Assembly (NCBI RefSeq): GCF_900105675.1
Contig: NZ_LT629786.1
Location: forward strand, 3,844,001-3,908,000
DNA from: Pseudomonas synxantha
GTDB taxonomy: Bacteria > Pseudomonadota > Gammaproteobacteria > Pseudomonadales > Pseudomonadaceae
DNA length: 64,000 nucleotides
Direction of reading: 5' to 3'
The translations under genes were made by a program, and so were the position numbers. Positions 17,641-25,832 of this stretch are shown here, piece by piece. How positions within the stretch are numbered: the stretch's first letter is position 1; the number at the start of each line of letters is the position of its first letter. Below the pieces are notes generated by a model. The model saw nothing but the letters and a program-made list of their open reading frames with translations, was not told the DNA's origin and made no database searches.

Positions 17641-17955
17641 ATGATTTTCATAGAGACGTCAGTCTTCACCCGTCGCGTTAAAGAATTGATCGACGAGGAT
17701 GCCTACACGGCTCTTCAGAACGTGTTGGTAGTCAACCCTTCTGCTGGCGATGTAATCGAGGGTACGGGTGGAGTTCGCAAGATACGAGTAGCAGCCAAGG
17801 GCCATGGCAAACGAGGCGGGGCGCGGGTGATCTATTACCACTTCGTCTCGGCATCACAGATTGTTCTACTGATGATCTATCCCAAAAATGAACAGCAGGA
17901 CTTGACTGCCGACGAGCGCAAGTCACTGAAGGCTGCGATTGAGCACTGGAGATAG
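17641..17955 (+). CDS. higB: HigB/RelE-type toxin of a NadS-linked module
   Basis: 104 residues. The pattern SVFTRRVKELIDEDAYTALQ, GTGGVRKIRV, GKRGGARVIYYHFV and LLMIYPKNEQQDLT matches HigB2/RelE mRNA-interferase toxins. It precedes its antitoxin with a two-base gap, the toxin-first order usual for HigBA. Lower GC than its neighbours fits a mobile module. The 105-base leader from 17536 should hold the promoter, but I see no clear operator. Confidence 0.85.
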   Translation: MIFIETSVFTRRVKELIDEDAYTALQNVLVVNPSAGDVIEGTGGVRKIRVAAKGHGKRGGARVIYYHFVSASQIVLLMIYPKNEQQDLTADERKSLKAAIEHWR

Positions 17956-17957
17956 CT

Positions 17958-18245
17958 ATGAGCAGATTTTTTAATGAACTGATGGAAAGCGTTCAAGAGA
18001 TGAACGAGATCCTGCGCGGAGAACGCGAACCTTCTCGTGAATTCCATGTTGATTCAATGCGAGTCAAAGAGATCCGCAAGGCGACAGGGCTGACCCAGGC
18101 TAAATTCGCAGCGCTGATTGATGTGCAACTTGGCACATTACGTAACTGGGAGCAGGGTCGTCGTGAACCTACCGGACCAGCAAAGGCATTGTTGAAAGCT
18201 ATCCATAATGACCCAGTCCATGTACTGAATGCGTTGGCTAGCTAA
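17958..18245 (+). CDS. higA: HigA/NadS-family antitoxin (XRE helix-turn-helix)
   Basis: 95 residues. The C-terminal half carries an XRE-type helix-turn-helix (RKATGLTQAKFAALIDVQLGTLRNWEQGRR), and the N-terminal half (FNELMESVQEMNEILRG) probably binds the toxin. This is the NadS layout. It would neutralise the HigB-type toxin and repress the operon. A hairpin with a T run follows at 18286. Confidence 0.87.
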   Translation: MSRFFNELMESVQEMNEILRGEREPSREFHVDSMRVKEIRKATGLTQAKFAALIDVQLGTLRNWEQGRREPTGPAKALLKAIHNDPVHVLNALAS

Positions 18246-18285
18246 AATAAGACTCCACCGCTGCGCCTTAACCATCGTCATAACC

Positions 18286-18323
18286 GGAAAAGCTCGGAGC
18301 TGACTCAGCGCCGGGCTTTTTCG
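18286..18323 (+). terminator. Terminator after higBA
   Basis: AAAAGCTCGG pairs with CCGGGCTTTTT around a short centre, with one G-T pair, and ends in a T run. It lies 41 bases after the antitoxin stop. Confidence 0.7.
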
Positions 18324-18484
18324 TTTGTGCGGCAGATTTAAGGCTTTTTAAAATCTCACATCGATAGCACTGATGATTACTATCGAAACGAGCGTCTGAA
18401 CGATTGCCGCCACTGATTCCTATAATCGCTCCAAATTCCCTCCCCGCCTGGCTTCAGGCGACATTCCTCCCGGAACCCAATCCC

Positions 18485-19711
18485 ATGCCAAGCGCGAGCC
18501 AGGCCCCTAGCGGGCTTCCCGAACATAATCAACAAAGCGTCAAACAGCAGTGGCTGGCGATTCTTTCGGTCGCCGTTGGCGCCTTCGCCCTGGTGACCAG
18601 TGAATTCCTGCCGGTGGGCGTACTCAACGACGTCGCCAGCGATTTGGGCATCAGCGCCGGCCACGCCGGATTGATGGTGACATTGCCCGGCATCATGGCC
18701 GCCCTTGCCGCGCCGTTTCTGTCGGTCAGCATTGGCGCCATGGACCGTCGTTACCTGTTGATTGGCCTGACACTGGTGATGATCATCGCCAACTCGGTGG
18801 TGGCCTTTGCCACCGATTTCAGCCTGCTGCTGTTCGGCCGCGTATTGCTCGGCATCAGCATCGGCGGCTTCTGGGCCACGGCCATTGCCCTCAGCGGGCG
18901 GCTGGCGCCCAAAGGCGTTGGGGTTGCGAAAGCCACCTCGATCATCATGATGGGGGTGACCCTGGCCACCGTCTTGGGCGTGCCGGTGGGTACATGGCTC
19001 AGCGGCCTGATGGGCTGGCGCATGACCTTCCTGGTCACGGCGTTGGTGGGTATTCCGGTGCTGCTGGCGCAGATTTTCCTGCTGCCGCGACTGACCCCGG
19101 AAAAGGCCATTGAGATCCGTGACTTGCCAGCATTGTTTATCAACCCACAGGCGCGAGTCGGCTTGATCGCGGTATTGCTGATCGGCCTGGCGCACTTTGC
19201 TGCGTATACCTATGTCGCGCCGTTCTTCAAAAACAGCTCCGGCTTTGACGGCCCGACGATTGGCTCGTTGCTGCTGCTTTATGGCGTAGCCGGGGTAATG
19301 GGTAATGTTTTTGCCGGTTTCGCCGCCAACCGAAGTGTGCGTCACACCCTGTTGCTGGTGGCACTGATGATCGGCACCAGCACCGCACTGTTTCCCTACT
19401 TCGCCACCGGGCTGTCCGGCGCCTCGATGCTGATTGCACTCTGGGGCTTCGCCTTCGGCGCCTTCCCCGCCTGCGCCAGTATCTGGATGTTTGTGGTGGC
19501 GCCCAAGGATGTAGAGCGCGGCATGCCACTGTTCGTGGCGCTGTTTCAAGTGATCATTGCCTTGGGTTCGTTCTTTGGCGGGCGCATTGTCGACCAACTG
19601 GGCAGCTCGGTGTTGTTGAGCCTGGCCACGGTACTGGTGGGGTGTGGGTTTGTGACGGTGCTGGTGTTGGGGCGCAAGGTCAGTAATAACCTGGTGGCAC
19701 AGCCCGCCTGA
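18485..19711 (+). CDS. MFS efflux transporter, DHA1 type (NepI/AraJ-like)
   Basis: 408 residues, 12 helices. SVAVGAFALVTSEFLPVGVLNDVASDLGIS at the first helix, and the LFGRVLLGISIGGFWATAIAL segment, are characteristic of the DHA1 sugar/nucleoside efflux group (NepI, AraJ, SotB). The start at 18485 (MPSASQAPSG) is the most likely; an in-frame ATG lies at 18404, and ribosome sites are weak for both. It is probably a proton-driven exporter of small metabolites or drugs. It is monocistronic and ends at a strong terminator. Confidence 0.85.
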   Translation: MPSASQAPSGLPEHNQQSVKQQWLAILSVAVGAFALVTSEFLPVGVLNDVASDLGISAGHAGLMVTLPGIMAALAAPFLSVSIGAMDRRYLLIGLTLVMIIANSVVAFATDFSLLLFGRVLLGISIGGFWATAIALSGRLAPKGVGVAKATSIIMMGVTLATVLGVPVGTWLSGLMGWRMTFLVTALVGIPVLLAQIFLLPRLTPEKAIEIRDLPALFINPQARVGLIAVLLIGLAHFAAYTYVAPFFKNSSGFDGPTIGSLLLLYGVAGVMGNVFAGFAANRSVRHTLLLVALMIGTSTALFPYFATGLSGASMLIALWGFAFGAFPACASIWMFVVAPKDVERGMPLFVALFQVIIALGSFFGGRIVDQLGSSVLLSLATVLVGCGFVTVLVLGRKVSNNLVAQPA

Positions 19712-19727
19712 CCGGACTGCATTTCGC

Positions 19728-19766
19728 AAAAAAGCCTGCTGAGCGCTGAGTTCAGCAGGCTTTTTT
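19728..19766. terminator. Bidirectional rho-independent terminator
   Basis: AAAAAAGCCTGCTGA pairs with TCAGCAGGCTTTTTT, with A and T runs on both sides. It serves the MFS gene ending at 19711 and the convergent small gene ending at 19786. Confidence 0.9.
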
Positions 19767-19785
19767 CGTTTCAGCGAGCAGGTAT

Positions 19786-20040
19786 TTATTTGGCCGTGGG
19801 AAAATCACGCTCGAGGACGGCATCCACCAGTATTTGCGCGTTTTCGATCAATTGAGCCAGGGCCATGATCACGGGCGACTGCGTGCTGTCTGGATCTTCG
19901 GCGCATTGGTAGGCAGTTTGAAGGGCGGATGAGAGGATTTCGGTGGCGTTGGTGAGGGCTTCTTCGGTGCCGACATCATCGGCTACACAAAAGATTTTCC
20001 GTGCATGCCCTTCGGTAGAATCAGCGGTGCTCTTCTTCAT
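19786..20040 (-). CDS. DUF6124/DUF3077-like small protein
   Basis: 84 residues, acidic and helical, soluble. The pattern KIFCVADDVGTEEALTNATEILSSALQTAY followed by MALAQLIENAQILVDAVL resembles the small DUF3077/DUF6124 proteins that occur in many copies in Pseudomonas; their function is unknown. Family assignment is from pattern memory. It converges on the MFS gene and borders the foreign-looking segment at 20041-21240. Confidence 0.7.
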   Translation of the reverse strand: MKKSTADSTEGHARKIFCVADDVGTEEALTNATEILSSALQTAYQCAEDPDSTQSPVIMALAQLIENAQILVDAVLERDFPTAK

Positions 20041-20462
20041 GATGTAACTCCACGTTATGAAAAGAAGCTACCACTCCCCGCTGTCAAACAGGATTGGGTG
20101 GCAGCTGTACGCGGGTTGACAGACCGGAAACGTGGAAACCCGGCGCACCCGAAGATGCCCCACGCACAGCCGCCATAACAAATGGACACAGACAAACGCC
20201 TGAAACCAAGTTTGGGGATGCACAGAGATCGCACGTTATTCGGCCTGTCAAAACCGGTCGCCATGAGGGCGACGGCGAAAGGTTAGCGCCCTGCCCCAGC
20301 CAACGCAACCCTGCTGGAAAACTGTCGAACCGGAACAACGTAAGCACCTGTTTCGGAAAAGCTTGGTAACCAGAATCCCCACCGGGAACCTTGTGTGCAT
20401 AAGCCTGCGAGCTAGTCTCAAAAAGCTCGCCGCCGTGGCGACATACTGTCAAGGGTTCTGAA
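20041..20462 (+). other. P4-satellite ash-like / immunity-type region, no clear CDS
   Basis: 422 bases without a convincing gene, yet open in several frames. One short frame ends in AHPKMPHAQPP at 20143-20178; another reads RPETWKPGAPEDAPRTAAITNG. I recall both from the 'ash family' and Icd-like ORFs annotated over the immunity region of phage P4-like satellites. Conservation across frames would mean the RNA, not a protein, matters; P4 immunity uses a small structured RNA. A GTCGCC/GGCGAC hairpin lies at 20258-20273. No RNA fold could be run. Confidence 0.42.
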
Positions 20463-20591
20463 ATGCCAACGAGATATCGCGATGCGGTCACAGGTGAATA
20501 CGTAACCGAGCAAGAGGCGAAGAAAAGACCAAGGGAAACAGTGAAGGAAACCGATAAAAAGCGCCCGGCAAAGCCGACGGCCAAGAAGTAG
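20463..20591 (+). CDS. Small basic phage-associated-type protein, 42 residues
   Basis: 42 residues: MPTRYRDAVTGEYVTEQEAK, then a Lys/Arg/Pro/Thr-rich tail. It resembles the short RDxxTGxFVxxxxAxxxPxxTVxET proteins common in phage and plasmid regions, sometimes misnamed 'multidrug transporter'. AAGG lies about nine bases before ATG. It falls between the ash-like region and relBE. Function unknown; it is too small and basic to be an enzyme. Confidence 0.65.
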   Translation: MPTRYRDAVTGEYVTEQEAKKRPRETVKETDKKRPAKPTAKK

Positions 20592-20657
20592 GATCAACAG
20601 ATGAGAGCGACTGCCGTATGTCCAGACAGACTTGCCAATGAAACCCGATTGCCCCAA

Positions 20658-20679
20658 TGTAATGACCAACGTCATTACA
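20658..20679. promoter_or_regulatory. relBE operator dyad
   Basis: Perfect inverted repeat TGTAATGAC-CAAC-GTCATTACA, directly before the ribosome site AAGGAG (20681-20686) and the TTG start of relB. RelB-type antitoxins bind such repeats to repress their operon. The dyad also shows that the real start is TTG 20694 and not the upstream ATG 20601. Confidence 0.7.
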
Positions 20680-20693
20680 CAAGGAGCTATCCC

Positions 20694-20933
20694 TTGGCAT
20701 CTATCAACATCCGTATCGATGACGACCTGAAAGCTCGCGCCTACCTTGAGTTGGAGAAACTCGGTGTCACCCCTTCAGAACTGATACGTCAGGCGTTGCA
20801 ATATGTTGCCGAACGCGGCCAGTTGCCATTTAAGCCTGTCCTCATGACTGAAGAGGATGAAGCCTTGATGGCGACCGTACGTGAGCGCCTTGCGTCGCCT
20901 CAACGCGTGAGGGTTTCTTTGGATGACCTATAG
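20694..20933 (+). CDS. relB: RelB/DinJ-family antitoxin, TTG start
   Basis: 79 residues. The first ten residues ASINIRIDDDL form the beta strand of a ribbon-helix-helix domain, and KARAYLELEKLGVTPSELIRQAL gives its helices, as in RelB/DinJ. TTG at 20694 is preceded by AAGGAG at seven-base spacing and by the operator dyad; the upstream ATG 20601 lies before both. The C-terminal tail would wrap RelE. It overlaps relE by 11 bases. Confidence 0.85.
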   Translation: MASINIRIDDDLKARAYLELEKLGVTPSELIRQALQYVAERGQLPFKPVLMTEEDEALMATVRERLASPQRVRVSLDDL

Positions 20934-21216
20934 CCTTGATTTTGATGCGCGTGCATTGAAGGAATGGCAGAAACTCGGCGACACCCTCCGTCAGCAACTC
21001 AAGAAGAAGCTGATGGAAATCCTGAACAACCCACGTATTGAGGCTAACCGCCTACATGGCCTGCCTGACTGCTACAAGATCAAACTGCGTAGTAGCGGGT
21101 ACAGGCTGGTCTATCAAGTGATAGATCAGGAAGTGACCGTGTTCGTGGTCGCTATTGATAAACGTGAACGAGATCAGGCTTATCGCAAAGCGTCTGAGCG
21201 CCTTGATCAGCGCTAG
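20923..21216 (+). CDS. relE: RelE-family mRNA interferase toxin
   Basis: 97 residues. It matches RelE closely: SLDFDARALKEWQKLGDTLRQQLKKKL, LHGLPDCYKIKLRSSGYRLVYQV, VTVFVVAIDKRERDQAYRKA. The Lys, Arg and Tyr residues used by RelE to cut ribosome-bound mRNA (R in SSGYRLVY, K/R in DKRERD, Tyr in AYRKA) are present, so it is probably active. It overlaps relB and is followed by a terminator. Confidence 0.92.
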   Translation: MTYSLDFDARALKEWQKLGDTLRQQLKKKLMEILNNPRIEANRLHGLPDCYKIKLRSSGYRLVYQVIDQEVTVFVVAIDKRERDQAYRKASERLDQR

Positions 21217-21266
21217 GCAGGACTGGAAAAAATCACTGAAGCAGTCGTAGATAAAGGCTGGAAACG

Positions 21267-21303
21267 AAAAAGCCCCGCAGCTTATTCAGCTACGGGGCTT
21301 TCT
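21267..21303 (+). terminator. Terminator after relBE
   Basis: AAAGCCCCG pairs with CGGGGCTTT around a 15-base loop, followed by TCTCT. The A run on the left could also end transcription of the tRNA-Ser gene coming from the other side. Confidence 0.78.
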
Positions 21304-21311
21304 CTATGTAA

Positions 21312-21401
21312 TGGCGGAGAGATAGGGATTCGAACCCTAGGTACCGGTGAAGGTACAACGGATTTCGAATCCGTCCCATTCGGCCACTCTGGCATCTCTC
21401 C
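21312..21401 (-). tRNA. tRNA-Ser (anticodon CGA)
   Basis: On the minus strand: acceptor GGAGAGA pairing with TCTCTCC, D arm, anticodon stem-loop with TTCGAAA (anticodon CGA), a long variable arm TGTACCTTCACCGGTACC, T arm GGTTCGAATCC, and an encoded CCA. The 90-base length and long variable arm are typical of class II tRNA-Ser. Its 3' end faces the relBE/ash-like segment. Confidence 0.95.
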
Positions 21402-21484
21402 AACGGCGCGCATCATAACAGTGTGTTTCGCGGAAGCAAACCCCAAAGGTGATTTTTTTCCGTGCTATCAGATGCTTGCGTCGA

Positions 21485-22198
21485 TTACAGCGGTACACCA
21501 AGGCGCTTGGCGACTTCTTCGTAGGCTTCGATCACATCACCGAGGCCTTGGCGGAAGCGGTCTTTGTCCATCTTCTTCTTGGTGTCCTTGTCCCACAGGC
21601 GGCAACCGTCCGGGCTGAATTCGTCGCCCAAGACGATGGAGCCGTCGTGGAACACGCCGAATTCCAGCTTGAAATCCACCAGCAACAGGCCTGCGTCGTC
21701 GAACAGCTTGGTCAGCACATCGTTGACCTTAAGGGACAACTCCTTCATGCGCGCCAGTTGTTCAGCGGTACCCCAGCCGAAGGCCACGACGTGGGATTCG
21801 TTGATGAACGGGTCGCCCTTGGCGTCGTCCTTCAAGAACAGCTCGAACGTATAAGGGTTGAGCTTGAGGCCCTCTTCCACACCCAGGCGCTTGACCAGGC
21901 TGCCGGCGGCGTAGTTACGCACGACGCATTCCACCGGGATCATGTCGAGCTTCTTGACCAGGCACTCGTTGTCGCCCAGCAGTTTGTCGAATTGGGTCGG
22001 GATGCCGGCCGCTTCGAGTTTCTGCATGATAAAGGCGTTGAACTTGTTGTTCACCATGCCTTTGCGATCAAGCTGTTCGATGCGCTTGCCGTCGAACGCC
22101 GAGGTGTCGTTGCGAAACAGCAGGATCAGGCGGTTGGCGTCGTCGGTCTTGTACACCGACTTGGCTTTGCCGCGGTAGAGTTCTTCACGTTTTTCCAT
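21485..22198 (-). CDS. purC: SAICAR synthetase (phosphoribosylaminoimidazole-succinocarboxamide synthase)
   Basis: 237 residues, the normal length for bacterial PurC. The ATP-grasp start [46 protein letters not shown], and the metal/ATP site [10 protein letters not shown] with [14 protein letters not shown] are all present. It ligates aspartate to CAIR in purine synthesis. It lies 27 bases after the MBL hydrolase gene on the same strand, in the run dapA-bamC-MBL-purC. Confidence 0.97.
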   Translation of the reverse strand: MEKREELYRGKAKSVYKTDDANRLILLFRNDTSAFDGKRIEQLDRKGMVNNKFNAFIMQKLEAAGIPTQFDKLLGDNECLVKKLDMIPVECVVRNYAAGSLVKRLGVEEGLKLNPYTFELFLKDDAKGDPFINESHVVAFGWGTAEQLARMKELSLKVNDVLTKLFDDAGLLLVDFKLEFGVFHDGSIVLGDEFSPDGCRLWDKDTKKKMDKDRFRQGLGDVIEAYEEVAKRLGVPL

Positions 22199-22225
22199 GA
22201 TGGGCTCCGCTTTGAGTAAGGTGGG

Positions 22226-22984
22226 CTAGGCGATGTGTCGCCAGTCGAGCCCTGAATCTTGATCGGCCAGTTGCAGCCAGTCCGGGTCGCACCCAAGGGT
22301 GTCGACAAAGCATTGCCGGGCAAGCGTCGGCAGGTTGTTCTTGCTGCTCAGATGGGCCAGGACCAGGTGTTGCAGGTCTTGCCAGCCCAACTCATACACC
22401 AGGTACGCCGCCTGGTGGTTGTTCAGATGTCCCAGCTCGCCACCCACCCGCTGCTTGAGGAAGTAGGGGTAATGACCGCGCGCCAGCAGGTCTCGGCAGT
22501 GATTGGATTCGATCATCAAGGCATCGAGGTCCCGGTAACCGTCCAGCACCTTGGCGCAGTAGGAACCCAGGTCGGTCAGCACGCCGAAACGCCGCTGACC
22601 GCCACTGAATACGTACTGCGTCGGCTCCAGGGCATCGTGAGCGACCGCAATGACATCGATGCTCAGGGCACCGACTTGCAGTTGCTCGCCACCAGCCAGG
22701 AAGCCTGCGGGTTCAATGGGTTTGCGCATCCCGCGCAGCGTGCCACGACTCAAGTACACCGGAAGATTGTAGCGCCGAGACAGCAAACCCACGCCATGCA
22801 CATGGTCGGCATGTTCGTGGGTCACCACAATTGCGCTCAGCTGCGCGGGGTGAACCCCCAGGCGCAGCAGGCGCCGCTCGGTTTCCCGCAGGGAGAAACC
22901 ACAATCGACCAGCACATACGTGTCGTCATGGGCGACCAGCGTACCGTTCCCTTGGCTACCGCTGCCGAGAACGGCAAAACGCAC
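22226..22984 (-). CDS. MBL-fold metallo-hydrolase (YycJ/WalJ-like)
   Basis: 252 residues. The zinc motif THEHADHVHG (HxHxDH) is near residue 57, with further ligands His in AVAHDALEP and Asp/His later. The start MRFAVLGSGSQGNGTLVA is that of the YycJ subgroup, which are thought to be 5'-exonuclease-like DNA hydrolases. It lies four bases after bamC and upstream of purC, consistent with co-transcription. Substrate not established. Confidence 0.88.
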   Translation of the reverse strand: MRFAVLGSGSQGNGTLVAHDDTYVLVDCGFSLRETERRLLRLGVHPAQLSAIVVTHEHADHVHGVGLLSRRYNLPVYLSRGTLRGMRKPIEPAGFLAGGEQLQVGALSIDVIAVAHDALEPTQYVFSGGQRRFGVLTDLGSYCAKVLDGYRDLDALMIESNHCRDLLARGHYPYFLKQRVGGELGHLNNHQAAYLVYELGWQDLQHLVLAHLSSKNNLPTLARQCFVDTLGCDPDWLQLADQDSGLDWRHIA

Positions 22985-22988
22985 CGGA

Positions 22989-24104
22989 TCAGCCCAGGTT
23001 GTCTTGAATCACGCCCAACACTTTGCGCGCTGTTTCAGCCGGCGCGACGGTGTTGATGTTCTTCTCGACGGTGACTTGCACGCTTTCGCCAACCTTGCTC
23101 AAACGAACCTGGTAACGCTCGGCGCGGGTTTCGACCTCTTCCTTGGTCGGCGTGCTGCCGAACAGTTTGCCGAAGAAACCTGGCTCGTCGTCTTTCTTCT
23201 CCGCCTTTTCAGCCACGTTGATGTAGTACAGGCCCAGGCTGCGGTTGATGTCTTCAACGCGCCAAGGGCCCTGCTCCAATGCACGGCCAACACTGGCCCA
23301 GGCACGGTCGAGGTCTTCACCCAAGTTCAGCACCACGTTACCGCTGCCGTCTTCGGTGAGGCTGACGCGGTTAGGCGTGTCGTAGTCACGGGCGGCGAGC
23401 AGGGAAACGGAACCGCCCTTCTCGGAGATACGGCTCATGCTGGCGAGCATCTCGTCGACCAGCGCGGCATCGACGCCGGTGTTGACCGAACGCGGGGTGA
23501 AATCAACATTGGCAGTGCTGCCGGCAGGACGCTCGGCGCTGACCACATAGACTTCACTGGTATTGCGCTGCACGCCTGGCTCGATGCGTACCCGCACACG
23601 GGCTTCGCTGTCGGCGGCTACACCGCCAGCCAACAGGCGCTGGGCCATGTTCGCGGACAGCTCGCGACCTTGCTGCCACGCCGTGGTGAACTCACCGGTC
23701 TGCGGGCGTTGCTGGTCGATGCGAAAACCGTTGTCCTGGAAGAACTGCACCGCCACCGGCCAGACTTCGGCGGGTGGGCGCTGGGCCACGATCCAGCGGT
23801 TGTCGCCGCTTTTCTGCAGGCTGTAGTCGCTGGCATCCGCCACTGCGGTAATCGGCTGTGGACGCGGTACCACGTACTCGCCCTTGACGGTGTCGTCGGC
23901 TACGTTGCGCGGAATCGGCAGCAACGGGTCAAGGCGCTTGGCGACATTGACGTCAGGCGGCAGTTGCATCGGTTTGGTTGCTTGCGCTTCCAGGTAATCG
24001 CTGCCGCGGTCACGGAAGTAGCCTTCCGGGCCCCATACCCAACCGCAGCCACTGGTGCTGGAGATAATCAAGGCAAGTGCGGAAAGTCCGGCCAATCGCT
24101 TCAT
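22989..24104 (-). CDS. bamC: Outer-membrane protein assembly factor BamC (lipoprotein)
   Basis: 371 residues. A lipoprotein signal with lipobox STSGC (Cys near 20) is followed by the unstructured BamC lead segment (RDRGSDYLEAQATKPMQLPPD) and two helix-grip domains. It is a component of the BAM complex that folds outer-membrane beta-barrels, including the autotransporter in this window. It lies 17 bases after dapA, the conserved dapA-bamC order. Position and motifs agree. Confidence 0.93.
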   Translation of the reverse strand: MKRLAGLSALALIISSTSGCGWVWGPEGYFRDRGSDYLEAQATKPMQLPPDVNVAKRLDPLLPIPRNVADDTVKGEYVVPRPQPITAVADASDYSLQKSGDNRWIVAQRPPAEVWPVAVQFFQDNGFRIDQQRPQTGEFTTAWQQGRELSANMAQRLLAGGVAADSEARVRVRIEPGVQRNTSEVYVVSAERPAGSTANVDFTPRSVNTGVDAALVDEMLASMSRISEKGGSVSLLAARDYDTPNRVSLTEDGSGNVVLNLGEDLDRAWASVGRALEQGPWRVEDINRSLGLYYINVAEKAEKKDDEPGFFGKLFGSTPTKEEVETRAERYQVRLSKVGESVQVTVEKNINTVAPAETARKVLGVIQDNLG

Positions 24105-24121
24105 GCGTAGTGCTTCCTCAA

Positions 24122-25000
24122 TTAAACCAGGACGCCGGACTGGCGCAGGGCCTGTCGCAGCGGTTCGTGACAGGCTTCGCTGAGCCGGGTGAGCGGCAGA
24201 CGGATACCGTCCGGCATCAGGCCCATCTCAGTCAGCGCCCATTTCACGGGAATAGGATTGGATTCGATAAACAGTGTCTTGTTGAGCGGCATCAACTTCT
24301 CGTGGATCGCACGGGCCGTCGCGGCATCGCCGGCGATGGCGGCCGCGCACATGTCGCTCATGGCACGCGGGGCCACGTTGGCGGTCACGGAAATGTTGCC
24401 CTTGCCGCCCAGCAGGATCAATTCGACAGCGGTGGCGTCGTCACCGGAATACACCAGGAAGTCGCTGCTCACGCCGGCCAGGATGTCCTTGGCGCGCTGC
24501 AGGTCGCCGGTGGCTTCCTTGATGCCGATGATGTTCGGCACGGTGGACAGGCGGATTACGGTCTCGGCCTTCATATCGCACGCGGTGCGACCCGGTACGT
24601 TATAGAGGATCTGCGGGATGTCGACCGCTTCGGCGATGGTCTTGAAGTGCTGGTACAGGCCTTCCTGGGTCGGCTTGTTGTAATACGGCGTGACCAGCAG
24701 GCAAGCGTCGGCGCCGGCTTTCTTGGCGTTGCGGGTCAGCTCGATCGCTTCACGCGTGGAGTTGGCGCCCGTTCCCGCAATCACGTGGATACGGCCCGCG
24801 ACGCGCTTGACCACGAACTCGATCACCTGGATGTGCTCTTCCACATCAAGGGTGGCCGATTCACCTGTGGTGCCGACCGCCACGATAGCGTTGGTGCCCT
24901 CTTGCAGGTGGAAGTCCACCAGTTTGCCCAGGCTATCCCAGTCGAGACGACCTTGTGCATCCATGGGTGTGACCAGTGCCACCATACTGCCCGCAATCAT
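24122..25000 (-). CDS. dapA: 4-hydroxy-tetrahydrodipicolinate synthase
   Basis: 292 residues, the family's usual length. Visible: GSMVALVTPM at the start, GTTGESATL near 44, YNVPGRTACD with the Tyr of the catalytic triad, and the Schiff-base Lys in IGIKEATGD near 161. It condenses pyruvate with aspartate semialdehyde, the first step to lysine and diaminopimelate. The start at 25000 (MIAGSMV) was chosen over the longer frame to 25153. It is divergent from gcvR. Confidence 0.97.
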   Translation of the reverse strand: MIAGSMVALVTPMDAQGRLDWDSLGKLVDFHLQEGTNAIVAVGTTGESATLDVEEHIQVIEFVVKRVAGRIHVIAGTGANSTREAIELTRNAKKAGADACLLVTPYYNKPTQEGLYQHFKTIAEAVDIPQILYNVPGRTACDMKAETVIRLSTVPNIIGIKEATGDLQRAKDILAGVSSDFLVYSGDDATAVELILLGGKGNISVTANVAPRAMSDMCAAAIAGDAATARAIHEKLMPLNKTLFIESNPIPVKWALTEMGLMPDGIRLPLTRLSEACHEPLRQALRQSGVLV

Positions 25001-25261
25001 GCAACCGCTCCTGCCGGAAAAAGAGAGCCGTAATGGTACTGGCGCCAAGATGCTTGTACAAGCGAAGTACCGCGTGAGGATGCGTTCTGGACCAACTAAA
25101 CGTCGGGCAATGCCATCATTGGGCCAAAGCACTGCCGCAAGCCGACCGATCACACAATGAAAACGCCACCTCCTAGCCCTTGGCGACGGTTTTCGCTACC
25201 CTTCATCCTTTGATCGATACGGCCACACGGTATCGACCGCTCATCGCTTTAGGAAGGCTGC

Positions 25262-25822
25262 ATGTCCACCCCCACAGTTCGCGAACAATTCCTTGTTATC
25301 AGTGCCCTCGGCGCCAACCCCATGGAGCTGACCAACGTCCTGTGCCGCGCCAGCCATGAGAACCGCTGCGCCGTCGTGACCTCGCGCCTGACCCGCCACG
25401 GCGAGTGCAGTGCGCTGGTATTGCAGATCTCCGGCTCCTGGGACGCCTTGGCGCGTCTGGAAACCGGCCTGCCGGGCCTGGCCAAGAAACACGACTTCAC
25501 TGTCAATGTGGTGCGCAGCGCCGCCCTGGAAAATCGCCCGCAGGCCCTGCCTTATGTGGCGTACGTCAGCTCGGCCTACCGCTCGGACATCGTCAACGAG
25601 TTGTGTCAGTTCTTCATCGACCACAACGTCGAGCTGGAAAACCTGACCTGCGATACCTACCAGGCGCCACAGACCGGCGGCACCATGCTCAACGCCACGT
25701 TCACCGTGACCCTGCCGGCCGGCGTGCAGATCAGCTGGTTGCGCGACCAGTTTCTGGACTTCGCCGATGCCCTGAACCTCGACGCCTTGATCGAGCCATG
25801 GCGCCCACAGAACCCAATGTAA
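25262..25822 (+). CDS. gcvR: Glycine cleavage system transcriptional repressor (ACT domains)
   Basis: 186 residues with two ACT domains (about 8-85 and 95-175): VREQFLVISALGANPMELTNVLC and PYVAYVSSAYRSDIVNELCQFF. There is no DNA-binding motif, as in GcvR, which acts by binding GcvA in the presence of glycine. It is divergent from dapA and precedes bcp by 10 bases, the usual Pseudomonas arrangement. Confidence 0.9.
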   Translation: MSTPTVREQFLVISALGANPMELTNVLCRASHENRCAVVTSRLTRHGECSALVLQISGSWDALARLETGLPGLAKKHDFTVNVVRSAALENRPQALPYVAYVSSAYRSDIVNELCQFFIDHNVELENLTCDTYQAPQTGGTMLNATFTVTLPAGVQISWLRDQFLDFADALNLDALIEPWRPQNPM

Positions 25823-25832
25823 GGAAACACCC

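Noticed and set aside
18380..19729. 449-residue ORF antisense to the MFS gene at 18485-19711
   Set aside because: His/Gln/Arg-rich translation with no domain, mirrored from GC-rich codons of a clear MFS gene.
20094..20369. 91-residue plus-strand ORF over the ash-like region
   Set aside because: Such frames are often annotated in P4-type regions, but several frames look equally open and no start is supported, so I list the region and not a protein.
20084..20584. 166-residue minus-strand ORF with a hydrophobic N-terminus
   Set aside because: Opposite the ash-like region and the 42-residue gene; open frames occur on both strands here because the sequence is constrained as RNA or phage DNA. No ribosome site or family.
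21312..21401. tRNA-Ser as proven integration site with a flanking att repeat
   Set aside because: I looked for a second copy of the tRNA 3' end (TAGGGATTCGAACCC) to the left and found none in the window.
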